From positions 62,001-126,000 of the forward strand of contig JACCIC010000293.1 in assembly GCA_018907035.1 (NCBI GenBank): a DNA stretch of 64,000 bases, in the 5' to 3' direction. Both the position numbers and the translations under genes were made by a program. Positions 37,545 to 49,657 of this stretch are shown one piece after another. The notes under the pieces were generated by a model, which saw nothing but the letters and a program-made list of their open reading frames with translations, made no database searches and had not been told where the DNA came from. The DNA comes from Sycobia sp. Sy_11. Lineage: Eukaryota; Arthropoda; Insecta; Hymenoptera; Epichrysomallidae. Position 1 is the stretch's first letter; every line of letters begins with the position of its first letter.

Positions 37545-37715
37545 AATTAGAAGGGTATTGAATATTATTGATAATATTCATGATGGCGATGATGAAAAGG
37601 GTAGGGATAATAATAATGACGTTATTATAATGACGATGGTAACGATGATGAAGTTGAAAATAATGATAATGATGGTGATGGCTGATGATAGAGATGATGC
37701 TAGAGTGATATGCAT
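37545..37715. repeat. Imperfect GAT/AAT trinucleotide tract
   Basis: About 170 bp rich in GAT, GAC and AAT triplets with much interruption. It translates as D/N/M-rich peptide and looks like a decayed trinucleotide microsatellite. Confidence 0.75.
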
Positions 37716-38137
37716 ATCCCCTGTCTGAAAAACTTACACGAATCGTACATTTTATATTTCAAAAATAAAAACCTCGTATCGAAAAACATTCATACACCAC
37801 GTACAGCGAGAAATTGGCTCAATCGTATCGCGAAATGCGGCTACTTATCAGTCTAATGTAACTACGGATCCACTCTGCGCATATAAACATTCCGATGCTC
37901 GTTCGTTGGATATAATCGCTCGTTCTATAACTTATTCGCCCCCTCCAGATTCGCCAAGACTGGCTCTGCACAACCGTCGAGGGCCCGCGAGCGCGCGCGA
38001 CCGATCGCAATCGGGATAAATTAAAAGCATCAGTACCTCTCGTTCCCCGGCGCAACTTGATCAACTCGAATCAGTGGACTATTCCCCGTTCAATCGGGTT
38101 TAATTGAAGCGCGATCGGAGGGACTCGGGGGTGGTTG

Positions 38138-38140
<3 letters not shown>
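37716..38140. other. Unique spacer, CpG-bearing
   Basis: Mixed sequence with a CpG-rich stretch at about 37970-38130. No gene recognised. Confidence 0.5.

Positions 38141-38190
<50 letters not shown>
38141..38190. repeat. (AT)n microsatellite
   Basis: Pure AT array of about 25 units. It is the last long AT array before an 8.4-kb gap in such arrays. Confidence 0.96.
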
Positions 38191-38196
<6 letters not shown>

Positions 38197-40132
38197 CGTA
38201 AAAGTTATTAATCGGAGAAGGATTTGAAACTACCTTTCAGCGTCGAGAAAATGCGGTGGGAACTTTTCACTGCATATATACATATCTACCTTCACGAGGC
38301 GTTACGGATGGAAATGTGATTATTCTCCAGGGAGCGAACGATTTTTCTGCGCGGGCTATACATTTCCACCTTTTTTTCCCTCTATATATATTTCCGAGTC
38401 TGCAGTCGGTATATTATGGATGAAGCTTTCAGTAGGTCCTCGATTTTTATGTGCCGTGCGATCATAAGATTACGTGCGAGATGCGCGCGAAAAATTTGTA
38501 TGGGTATAGCGGTCGTTATCACATAGTCTACAACATAGATTCAATATGTGGAACGATGTACATCTGAACATTTTAGCAATCGATGTATTATCTTATTGTC
38601 GACTTATTATTGTCGTAACAGAGAAATTATTATGTAGGCGAATTGGTCCAGACTGTGCGAGGTAACTCAGATTACTTCTGAAATGAAACCTCCAAAATTT
38701 GAGGACCTAAGTTGCTCCCATTCTCGAGATATGGTGCTTTCTTACTTACAATTATTCGTAATTAAATTTGATATAATGCGTAGCGAGATGTATTTTTATT
38801 CGATCAATTCGCATACTTTTGGCTCAGTTTTCATAGAACGAACGACATTAAAAAAAAAAAGAAAAAATTCTAATGAACCTATGTACGGACAAGCATAACT
38901 TGCTAGTTATTGTCAATTAAACTTCGGTCAAATGTAAATACGTTTGTTAAGCAAGCAATCACCCACTCAGGCGTATAGATCAATTCAGCTGAACTTCAAT
39001 TGGCAATCATTAAGAAGTTACACATTTCCGACCATATGTTCAGTAGAACTTAGTTACTTAATATGTGTCGTTCTTTCTTCGAATCCTTTCACTAATTTCA
39101 TTGGGGAAAACTGCTAATTATCAACAAGACGAAAACATATCATCTGAACAGCAGAGTTTTAAGTTATAAAACTTAACAGGTCTAGTTTTGGAAGTAATTA
39201 GAGTTATCTTGTTCGATCTGCACCAAATCCATTATGTATACATCATGGCTTCTTCTTACCAGTTATTGGATAATAATTTCATGACGTCGCTGAATCAAAT
39301 TTAACCATATTGTACATTTTTTTTTGATCGTCAAATGTTTGGTATTTTTGAAAATAAAGTATTATATTATATCACTATTTTCTACTTAATATATATCTCT
39401 TGCATAGTATAATGTACATCAACTGCCACTCCATACACTTTAATGAATGCTTTATAATATATATGCTGGTAAACTGTTTAATTACTGGTATTGTACTTGA
39501 GAACATTATCATTGTTCCTGCTTATTGGAGTTTGAAACGCGGTAGAGAAAGCGATTGTTTAAACACGATCCTTTGTATACCGACTATGCTATTAGAGCTA
39601 AGTGTTGAATTATATAAAGCGATTTTATAAACTCATTAATTGAAAGACAATTGTGCAATGATGGAAAGATTTATTAAATTTACTTACAATATTTAATATG
39701 TAATCGGATAAACGTAATACACCGTAGAGTGACAATGATAATACACGGAGAAAATCTTTCGAAATAAATTGAATTATCGATATTTTCTAAGCTCATGTCA
39801 TTCGAACAGTACGTGGCATAACTGTAGAATTAAGCGAATATAAAGTATACGCGTGCGTAAACAAACGTCCTTGCTCAAGCGATACTGTTGAGGATGGGAA
39901 TGGCAATAAATGCAGACTCAAAGAAAAATCTTGTGTTTTAAATAATTTATTTATTTCGCAAATATCGATTGTATTAAGTTTATTTTACAAGTCTCCTTAT
40001 GTAATGTTGACTGCCGGTGTCTATTTTACAAATCCACTTAAATGCCGTTGAACGCTCGACGTCCGATTGTGAAGTGCGCATTATCGACGTATCCCATTAT
40101 CTCGAGTCGATGGGCCGTTACTTATGCATGGT
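38191..40132. other. AT-rich spacer, no gene
   Basis: Unique AT-rich sequence without long microsatellites. Frames at 38683-38898 and 39400-39630 are unrecognised. Confidence 0.5.
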
Positions 40133-40336
40133 TTAAGGCTCGAAATTTTCTTTACATCTGACCCGTACATCCCACCCGTTTTCTCTCCCGATGGTTGTAT
40201 TTATAACTTCGACCGTGTCGCTGTCCCCTCTAATTTTCGAAAAATAGCAAATCAATTCTCCAGATTGAAATGCAGCGAGAACGAAGAATAATAGTAACAT
40301 TACAACAATATATTTTTTAACAAAGGTTTTCGGCAT
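40133..40336 (-). CDS. Candidate small secreted peptide, hypothetical
   Basis: A 67-codon minus-strand frame from a true ATG (complement of 40334-40336) to TAA. The N-terminus MPKTFVKKY is basic, followed by a hydrophobic stretch IVVMLLLFFVLAAF and a small polar turn QSG, which is the layout of a cleavable signal peptide. The mature part of about 41 residues is hydrophilic, with Cys30 and Cys61 that could form one disulphide and an N-linked glycosylation motif NTT at residue 46. I recognise no family. A frame of this length is common by chance here, there is no clear promoter, and it could also be a first exon ending at a weak donor near GATGTAAAG. Treat it as a hypothesis. Confidence 0.2.
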   Translation of the reverse strand: MPKTFVKKYIVVMLLLFFVLAAFQSGELICYFSKIRGDSDTVEVINTTIGRENGWDVRVRCKENFEP

Positions 40337-41997
40337 TGATAATATTGCTTTCCAATTTCAAACAATCGTTATATTAAAATGGAATTTCATAATCATATTC
40401 TGTAGATTTTAATAATTTCTTTAAATAATTATCACTTATATTTCATTTATGCACTATAAATTCTGTACTGAAAAAAATCTAAGTAACCCAGCATTTTATA
40501 AAAGGAATATAATTGAAACGTAAGAAATATTAAGTGGTTTTTATTTCAAATTACTAGTTTTTAATATATGCTTTATAAAAATGTCATAAAGTTGAATTAT
40601 ATCGTGGCTAATTCCTAGAGTCACGCGCTTGTCGTCGAGTAACTAAATAAACTAATTATTTAAAAAATATACTTTAAATATATTAAAAATTCGCATTTAC
40701 ATTTAATAATATTATTATTTTTATTTTAAGCATCGAGAAAAAGTACAATCAAATTCCATAATATGAGCAAATAGATGTTTTTTCTATTTTTCATTTCTTT
40801 AAAAGTCTTTAAAGATGTTTTCGAATATAAATACTTCATTTTTCTAAAATGACGCCAAATTATCTCTCGGAAATTTCGCACGAATCATATTTTACTATTA
40901 GACTGAACTTCCGCGTGTTCTTCAATGTAAAATATTTTCAATTCTCAAATGTGCCATAAAATGGACGAGGATACGTTTTCAACAGACATTTTACTGCGCA
41001 TTACTGCCAACATCATTATACCAAAGTATGTTTTAAATATTCAAAAATCGAATTAATTTTTTAATTATTGAAAACAAAGTTGTATTGTAGAATAATGTTT
41101 TGTAGAGATTTCGTATAATTAAAGAACAAAAATGTGCTTTATCAACAGCACTCTATGGGTATTAGGCGAATATTGGATAAGTTTATCTGTAATCCTTTTT
41201 ACGTCTGAATCTACGAATAAAATCACCTGAATTAAAGTCCATGGCATTACAGATATCTTAAAATGCTGATGCATGCGTATCTTTTTAAAAAGAAGAATAT
41301 TTATTTTTTTCAATGCTCTTATCAATGCTTGTATTCAATTCTGGCCTTTAAAACACAGCGACTAGACACAAACTGACTTACAGATGATCACTGCTTAGTA
41401 CTCCCGCTGCTCTACCTACCGTAAGTCCTCCACCTTATTCCTATTACTTTTTCCTCCCTCCCTCATATATCCAATTAAAGTTCAGTTCACTCGAAATATT
41501 CGAAAAAAGACCTTCCGTACAATAACTAAATTATCTTCTAAGTTACATTTAATGATTTCTAGAGATTTAAGTAAAGTACATTAAATAATAAAAAATTCGA
41601 AGAAAAAATTTTATTAATTTACAGATATTTTCGAGAATCGTTAAGTTATCAGTTAAATAAATACGAAGAGGCACTAGCACTCATACCATAAAGGAAGAGT
41701 TAACTCACACATTTAAGCTAATATACTTCTAATCCGAGCAACAATGGGCTGTTTATATATATCCTAGAGTATAAACAACGCCCTCGCGCTGCGTCGTAGC
41801 GATCGATATGATCAGCTGATGCTGTTGCGAGCCGCATTCAATCGCGCCACGTTATATCCTGTAACCTTTATCGCGCGCTCTCTCGCACATTCGTTCACGC
41901 ATGCGCGGCTTCTCAAATGAAATATCGTTCGTGCGCGACGAAGTATACAACTCCACGCGAAGAAGGGTACTGGATGTATCTCTAAAGGGATAGAGGG

Positions 41998-42004
<7 letters not shown>
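40337..42004. other. AT-rich spacer, no gene
   Basis: Unique AT-rich DNA becoming CpG-bearing at about 41780-41990. The frame at 41119-41325 is unrecognised. Confidence 0.5.

Positions 42005-42062
<58 letters not shown>
42005..42062. repeat. (GA)n microsatellite
   Basis: Pure GA array of about 29 units, one of the longest of its class here. It produces the SLSLSL stretch on the minus strand. Confidence 0.97.
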
Positions 42063-42065
<3 letters not shown>

Positions 42066-45000
42066 ATGAAGCTAGGATTGAAGGAAGGAAGTACGTACGC
42101 AGCAATTTTCAGAAACGTCATGACACTAATAATCCACATAGCATTCCGTAGCGATAAGAAAGAACGCTATATGTACCCGGAAAAAGTGTTTGAAATGTAT
42201 CCTGAACTGAGCTGTGCTCAAAAGGATTGTGTGAGCTTTATCAAAACACGACAATCGAATGCTGGGATTACAACTGTCGAAATCCGAAGAAAGTGCAGCG
42301 AATCAATTAGAATAAAACAGTTTGTGTTTACACCGATAGCATAATCAACGGTGCAATTTAAGGTACATAAGGCAGTGCAATAATGAAAATTAAGACAGTA
42401 GTTGAACAGGAACGAGAAAGTACATGTTCTGTAATAGAGAGATCTAAGCATCGAAGCTTTGAATTCCACTGATGTATTGTTGTGATACATTTATTCCCAG
42501 TATTATATAACACTGTTGTCTCTCTTTCTGAAATCTCTTGGTTTGATGCTGATATTGGATTAATCACAGAGTCAGTATAGAGAATCGGATGAGTGAAATC
42601 GTTAGAACGCAAATGTCGGCTAAAATGGGTTTGCGAGGATCCGAAAGGTTAATGTGAATTATATACGTAGATATTATCTGGTATTTCTATACAAGATTGC
42701 AAAAATAATTTCTTCGATTGTTTTTAATCAGCATGACCTATTCCTTTTGTTAATTAGCATGACCATTATAAGATTTTAATTCGCAAAATTACCGCCATTA
42801 ATCGATTTTTTAGATTCTGGCTTGTTTTGGACAATATGGGCAAGTCCTGAAACACTATATATATATCACATAATTTTTGGAAGGACTACTGTGTGGCACT
42901 TTTTACCTTCATATCTTATCGCTGCTATCTCCTAGTCTTTTTATATTTAGTACTATATAAATACTTCTTGTCTGGAAATATCGCCATGGTCCAAATCGGT
43001 GTCGTGAGCGAAAGGCGAGTGAAGGGAAAAGAAAAACTGCTCGACCGATAGGGTACGATGAATAGGAATTGCCGGTAGATCGACGTCAAGTAGATTATGG
43101 TAAGATCGCCGACAAATGATCGGACCAGATTCTAATTACATAGAATACTTAAAGGAAAAAGAGGAGTATAGCCCCGATACTTTCCGCTTGGCGCCTGTCT
43201 ATTGGCAATATGAGTCACCTTTGAAGCTTTTATGACCGGAAACACGACCAGCTGAGAAGAACGTCTCGTTCTAACAGTCAACACTTTCCTTTCAAGCAAA
43301 TCAGACCTCTTTAACGTAAACCGTAATAGTCGCGACGAGGCCCTAAATGACTGTAATCATAAGTCAGGGTAAGCTCGAGAAAGAGGGTTAATGAATTGTA
43401 GATAGCGATGTCTTGGAGCCGAAATCTCTTTACCTCAGAATCATAGCCCATTAATTGTCGATGATAGAACGATTGAATTCGCGATGATTTCTGCTTATTA
43501 TTATACAAATTATGCTTATTTCGATAACGACGTCACAAGATCAGCATTGTCAATTCAACCTAAATAGATTTTATCTCTCTTCTTCTTCTAACAATCCTAC
43601 TACTAGCATAGGACAGTCCATTACCTTATCCACGTGGATAATAGAATAGAGAAGTTGACGACGCATCCTCAACAATTTTCTTGCGTATTTGAGAATTTGA
43701 AATCTTGGTGAATTGTACACATTAGAAAAGCCAAAGAAATTCAGTCTAGTAAAGGATTGTACCAATTGTTTAAAATTTCCAAAAACTAGATCGAAGGTAT
43801 TTTACAAAAAAAAAATTATATGATTTTCAGAAATGTTATTTTAGTATTGTTTCTATTTAAAAGAATATATAAGGCTAAAATACAATTAACAAATATGCAA
43901 TTAACGAAATGTATTCAATGGAAAAATTTACAAAAATTTGATTATTGATTTTGTTGATCTTCAAAATAGAAATAAAATGTTTGTGCAAGATTAAAGACCA
44001 TTTTCTGTAGAATATTTGAAATATAGTTTTGAGAATATTTAATAAAAAGTTGGCGAGTTTAATAAAAACTAGTTCATTTTGATATTCGAGAAAGGCCTCA
44101 CTGTTGTAAAATAATTTCTACCTATAATATATTATCCTATACTATCTATAATAATCTATACGAATATTACAGTAAGAAATTAAATTAAATCATTCAACAA
44201 TGATACGTTATTCTGATTGATTTTGAATAGCATAAGTTCTATTAAAGGGGAAAGTGAAATTTATTATCTGAAACACTTGGTTAGAAACACTTTACTTTAG
44301 CTGGTATTCCCTTTCTTTTCTAATTCAGAACAAAATTCTCTGCATTTTCATAAACAGCAGGAACAACAGCACGATTAATCGAACAAGTTATAAATACATA
44401 GAGTATAAATATATACAATAATATATACAAGTTATAAATAGATATAAATAAATCTAAACCTCCAACGATCAATATCGTATAGATAAATAAATTATTTAGA
44501 ATCTAAAATTTTTCTTTTTATAGGAGTTTATTGAATCCCACCATTTGCGATACAAGGTGTATAAACTAGAAAAAGTAATGAAATATAGGAAATAAAATTT
44601 CCGTGGTAAATAGACTTAGTTGAATAATTAAAACATTTTGTACTCGCTCCAATTATCAAACAAATCGTAAGATTTTCAAAGGTATCAGATTTATTTTAGA
44701 GAATGAGATAATCGTTCTTTCATCTTTTCCTTACGATGTTTAAAGCAGCATGTACTCTCTTTGTATTTTATATGGTCTTAGCGGTAGGAGAATAACAAAA
44801 GAAAAATAGCTTTTCGTGTATATAAATCGAAGCTTTCAATTCGCAAGGAGAAAGTGTATATAGCCTTGGAAAATGGAATTATGATGAAGTTTTGGAAGAT
44901 TAATCGTTTCATGTTTGCCGTTGGATATAAATAAAACTTATAAACCATGGATTATAAGGAAGCTCAGTTCATGGAATATAAATCAGACGTAATCTAAATC

Positions 45001-46561
45001 TATTGTTCTACGAATAAAGCTCCTTTTTATTATTCGGTCATCGCTCGTGCATAACTTTATGAATTTTATAGAATCAAATAGAGCAGTCCGTTCTATAACA
45101 GTAGATATACTTAATTAGTGATAACTATTGATTTAACAAATGTAATGTAGGCAATTGATCAGGTAATTGTTTAAACAAAAATATATTTATTTGAAAGAAT
45201 AATTCTTCATGTTAGTTCAATCATAAATAGATTGTCGTGCACGCGTAAGAGATTATCAATGTCTATTTAAAGTTTCAACAATTTGATCACATACAGTTGA
45301 ATTTTTATTTTAATGAATTTGTCTAATTAATAATTATAATTATAATTTATTAAATTTCACAGTTTCTTAACAGTATATAATAATATAAACGCGTAAATCG
45401 CGTATAAAAGAAACAATAATATACAAAAATATATCAATTATGAAGTAGCATTAAATATTATTATAAATATCAGAAGTTCTAAGAAGAAACTAAAGAAAAC
45501 TGTTGTAATAAAAAGTACATCTTAATAAACGAAGCAAAGTATCTTGATAAATCGATTATTATCAAGTTTACTTATTGCAGTTTGAAAACGAAGACAGATT
45601 TACTTTTATGTCCTTCTCGACAAATTGAATGGATTTAGAAACAAATGCTTTTAATCGCTCAAAATGGAAATGAAATCCGCAATTCAATATAGGAATATTT
45701 GAGGTCGATGTAGAACCAAAGCAAATAGGGAATAAATCAATTTCATTTACTAATGTCTTGAGCCATCTCTGGGAACCATCAATACAGAATACTGATACGT
45801 GCATAATTTAATATGGATGAATCTATTTCTTTACGTATTACTGCAATTTATTCCCTATACATAGAATGTATTGTTCGTATAAAGTATAAACGAACAAAAG
45901 AACTTGCGCGTAGTTTCGCAATCTAAAATCACGCCATTTTCGAAGAATATCACGTAATTCAATAAGAGATTGTCCTAGTCTTGTGAGTTTCACTACGTAA
46001 AACTGTCCACACATTTTTTGTTTATATTTTACCATTTACTATTAAGAGTCTATAGTAGGTCCGAGATTAATTATTATTTAAGTGTACTTTAAAACAATCA
46101 TTTGCACTATAAGTATATAAAGAATCTTATATGCTTTTGTACGAAAAAGTGTAAAAAATACTTTAAAACTATCATTTTTCATGCCAAGATTACGACTACA
46201 TTCAAAATTGGAACTGAATTTATTAGTACATTTCTTATTATAGTTATTTGAATTATCTGCATAATACGTACATTATATCCGTTGGATTTTATCGTTACTT
46301 CGACATCAAAATAACGATATCCCCACCGAAATTTACCTGCCAATAAAGAAAAGAAAAAACCATATTAATAAAAATAACTGGAGGAAAAAGGAAATTAAAG
46401 CAATTACCGGCTCTTCTCCTCGGTTTGGATTTACAACGTCGGAGGGCAGTTAATATGGGCACGCGCACTAAATGTTCACTTCCCTCGTTATTATACTCGT
46501 TAAAAAATTAATCGATCCGTCGCACAAAGCCAGCTCACGATCGGGATGCAAAAGTCATGAC
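42063..46561. other. AT-rich spacer, no gene
   Basis: Unique AT-rich DNA with no long microsatellite. A 92-codon frame at 42066-42344 (+) begins directly after the GA array, and several frames lie at 42218-43765 and 45568-46035 on the minus strand; none is recognisable. A 15-bp imperfect direct repeat TTAATYAGCATGACC occurs at 42724-42738 and 42750-42764. Confidence 0.5.
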
Positions 46562-46624
<63 letters not shown>

Positions 46625-46650
46625 TTGATCGATAGATAGATAGATAGATA
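46562..46650. repeat. (AT)n array with adjoining (GATA)n
   Basis: AT array at 46562-46622 continuing into GATA units at about 46630-46650, a compound dinucleotide and tetranucleotide microsatellite. Confidence 0.95.
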
Positions 46651-46739
46651 AAATATATAGATAAAAGACTTTTTACACCGATCATTAATCGACGCTGCGA
46701 TGGTTATACGAGGCTTTTAAAGTTCATCCGCGGACTGAT

Positions 46740-46913
46740 CTAGTTCGCCTGGAGGGGAGTGGGCCACATATATAGAGAAGATTCGTGATTGGCCCCCGCG
46801 ATCGGGGCTTTGCGAAGGTACCCGTCCGCCTCTCCGCCGCAAGTCCGAGACCGATGGAACGATTATCCAAAAAAGGGAAGAATTTTAAATCAGCCGGACT
46901 TCGAAGAAGACTC

Positions 46914-46915
<2 letters not shown>
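46740..46915. other. CpG-bearing block
   Basis: Balanced-composition segment next to the GT array. Overlapping plus-strand frames from 46785 run straight into the repeat and are not credible proteins. Confidence 0.4.

Positions 46916-46980
<65 letters not shown>
46916..46980. repeat. (GT)n microsatellite
   Basis: About 29 GT units ending in GTGCGTGTGG. Confidence 0.97.
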
Positions 46981-47606
46981 GGCGCCGGAAATTTACGGCA
47001 CTTTAATGGCTTTTGTACGGTTCCCGGTGGTTGATTTTTCATGAAGGTCGCGATCCACGGAAGCCGCGGAATGCCATTAGTTTTACTATAACTAATGTAC
47101 GAATACTTTGATTTATAATGCGTAAGCTGTATACACACGTTTTTGTAGAATTGTTTACGATTCTTGTGCTTGTTACTTTATTACTATAATCGGGAGCTTG
47201 TTACTATATTAATATAATCAGATTGAGTAATTACATTCAAATTAATCCATGTATAGTTTTAGAACGTAAGATTTTTCTGCTGTCGTCCCATAATTCCAGT
47301 ATATTTCAATGGAATTTGTCGTATAATAATAATTTTCTGAGTTCCCATAATTTCAGGGATGGTTTTGCGGAAAGTGTAACATAATAACAGATAAAAAAGT
47401 TCTAATGCTAAATGGTATGCTTACGAAGATATATAATTTCTAAATCATTGTCGGTCGATGTTTAAAATAATATCTATTGGCTGGACATACACACGCACGC
47501 GCACGGACACATTCAGAGAATACAGTACCATCCTTCAGAGAAGGATAGAAAGCTTCATTTCTTTAATCTAAAGGCAGAGTGAATTCTCCCTATGATATAC
47601 CTGAAG

Positions 47607-47608
<2 letters not shown>
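46981..47608. other. AT-rich spacer, no gene
   Basis: Unique sequence containing a short CA/CG alternation near 47490-47510. Nothing else recognised. Confidence 0.55.
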
Positions 47609-47657
<49 letters not shown>

Positions 47658-47680
47658 GATATATATGAAGATATATATCT
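47609..47680. repeat. (AT)n with GAAGATATATAT units
   Basis: AT array at 47609-47654 followed by two near-identical ATATATGAAGATAT units, a local higher-order repeat at the array edge. Confidence 0.94.
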
Positions 47681-47776
47681 AAAAAAATTTCTGTCGATAT
47701 ACGAATTAATGTGGACATCAATTATTGCTTAAATTTAAGCTTTACCATTTCAATTTATTGAAAAACATCAATTAAG

Positions 47777-48005
47777 TTACCTCCATGAGGTCTATGATGG
47801 CTCCATCGCTAGAGCGAAGGACCAGTAACTTGGTGATCCGAGTTCGAATCCCGGTCTCGGCCGATTGACACAAGCACCGCTGTAATAATTTACATGTGCT
47901 TTGTTTACAAACACATCGCAGACCTCCGTCGCTGATTAGCATCGGTATTTGGAAGCATAAATAGAGTGGCGTTAAATAACATTAAAAAAAAAAACTTACT
48001 TTCAT
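47777..48005 (+). mobile_element. tRNA-derived SINE, copy 2
   Basis: Plus-strand SINE body at 47787-47994. The tRNA-like head carries a box-A-like TGGCTCCATCGCTAGAGCG and a well-preserved box B, GAGTTCGAATCCC. The D-stem GCTC/GAGC can pair, but the anticodon stem is poor, so it is not a functional tRNA. The body shares TAATTTACATGTGCTTTGTT and ATTTGGAAGCATAAAT with copy 1, and the tail is an 11-base A run at 47984-47994. Possible diverged target-site duplications are TTACCTCCAT (47777-47786) and TTACTTTCAT (47996-48005), matching at 8 of 10 positions. Confidence 0.87.
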
Positions 48006-48610
48006 TTTATTCTAGAGGTTTAGAAAACTTTGGCTCGATCGTGGGAATTTAAAAGAAAACAGAAACTTCCTTAGCGCCCCCGCCCACCACCCCCTTGTAT
48101 CCATCTACTTCTGCTGGCGCTCTCTATCTCAATTAACAAAGCAAAATATTTATTCATGATTCACCAGCATGCATCAATTTAGAACTTACGGATAAATTAA
48201 CTTATTATTCCTATTAACTTTAAATATGAAATACTGAAAGAAACAATAAGTTACATTTTATATAAGTATTGAAATATCGGAAAAAATGACAAAATATTTA
48301 TACAATTGTCATTATTAACAACAGCAGAATTTTTAATTAATAATGCTTTGTAAATGACGGGTAACATGATATTATTACGGACGACAATTTGAAATTGTTA
48401 AAAGAAAACAACTAAAGTCACTTACATTCTAATTATCGCATCCCTTAAATTTACGAAAGAGACCTAGCTTTACCAAGACCATTCGGTTTTAAGCTTTAGA
48501 CACGCATGTACCGTAATGAAATTTAATCTACGAATTATAACTCCACCGTTAAATTTTATCTGTACACTAACGACCCACATATTATTATTTAGCTAAACAT
48601 TTTCACTCGA

Positions 48611-48613
<3 letters not shown>
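48006..48613. other. AT-rich spacer, no gene
   Basis: Unique sequence with a C-rich run at about 48077-48095. Nothing recognised. Confidence 0.55.

Positions 48614-48657
<44 letters not shown>
48614..48657. repeat. (AT)n microsatellite
   Basis: Pure AT array that opens YIYIYI frames on both strands. Confidence 0.96.
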
Positions 48658-48661
<4 letters not shown>

Positions 48662-48689
48662 CACGAGACTTCATCATTATTAATAGGCG

Positions 48690-49020
48690 CCTTCATTGCT
48701 AATAGACGCTCCGTGGCATTTAAGACGTGCATACCGGAGGGGCAGACATCCGCGAGCAAAAGGGTAATTCTCGTGGCAGTTGCTCGAGCCCGCCTCGGGT
48801 TCGCCCGGTCTTCCTTCGCCACGTCCGTCAGCCGGCCGCGCCGCTCCTCCGTCTCCACGGGGCTCTGTTCTCGCGCCTGACAACCCAGTGCTCCGCGCGA
48901 CTGTGAACGTCTTCGACGCTCGGCCGCGTCGCCAATTTTTTTATTGAACTCAGTCCCCAGCTAATGCTTTATTAAAGCCGCCGAGTTAATGATTTTCGCT
49001 GGGCAGCGCGTCGATTTCAG
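48690..49020. other. CpG-rich block, no confirmed gene
   Basis: CpG-rich segment with frames open on both strands (48611-48880 plus, 48589-48883 minus). No recognisable peptide, TATA box or initiator. Confidence 0.45.
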
Positions 49021-49114
49021 AATGCGCGTACGTGTATGCATAAAATGTTTATTTTTCACTTCACCTGAAACGACGTCGCGCGACAATGGTTTTTCATACG
49101 TGTGTATGAGCGCG

Positions 49115-49139
49115 CACGCGTGTGTGTGTGTGTGTGTGT
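49115..49139. repeat. (GT)n microsatellite
   Basis: Short GT array preceded by GCGCGCACGCG alternation. Confidence 0.92.
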
Positions 49140-49251
49140 AAGCGAGAAAGAATCGAAATTTTCGTTTTTCTTCTTCGATTTTTTTGATCGACCTGATCGA
49201 AAAACATAATCGAGCGAGAGCAGAAAGGAGGGAAAAAATTCTCATCCCCTC

Positions 49252-49254
<3 letters not shown>

Positions 49255-49295
<41 letters not shown>
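49255..49295. repeat. (AT)n microsatellite
   Basis: Pure AT array; first of three within 400 bp. Confidence 0.96.
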
Positions 49296-49299
<4 letters not shown>

Positions 49300-49340
49300 C
49301 TACTGAAAAAAGAAAATTTTATTTAAATGAAAGAAAGATG

Positions 49341-49343
<3 letters not shown>

Positions 49344-49391
<48 letters not shown>
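49344..49391. repeat. (AT)n microsatellite
   Basis: Pure AT array only about 50 bp from the previous one. The pair could pair with each other as a hairpin. Confidence 0.96.
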
Positions 49392-49395
<4 letters not shown>

Positions 49396-49613
49396 ATATT
49401 GCGCAAGAGAATTATTCTTTGTTCTTTTGATCTTTTTATAAATAAAGGGTAAATTGTATGGAGTTCTTTGTTACTAAATTATGCTATACTTACAGTTTTA
49501 ATTTTACAAAAATTATGTTTATGCTACCTTGCGCTAGGTGATAAATAAAAAGTTACATGATAAGGTACGCGAATACGGGCAGTTTAGTTAGTTTACTATT
49601 GAAAACTATATTA

Positions 49614-49621
<8 letters not shown>

Positions 49622-49654
<33 letters not shown>
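49622..49654. repeat. (AT)n microsatellite
   Basis: Pure AT array, among the shortest of the pure long class. Confidence 0.95.

Positions 49655-49657
<3 letters not shown>

Noticed and set aside
42066..42344. 92-codon frame starting right after the GA array
   Set aside because: No recognisable domain, no promoter or splice evidence, and the length is within chance expectation.
45568..46035. Two adjacent minus-strand frames considered as exons of a chemoreceptor-like gene
   Set aside because: No family motif, no clear splice sites joining them, and composition typical of AT-rich spacer.
47787..47865. tRNA gene with box-A-like and box-B-like motifs
   Set aside because: The anticodon stem does not fold well, and the sequence continues into a shared body with a poly-A tail duplicated at 19.6 kb, so it is a SINE head.
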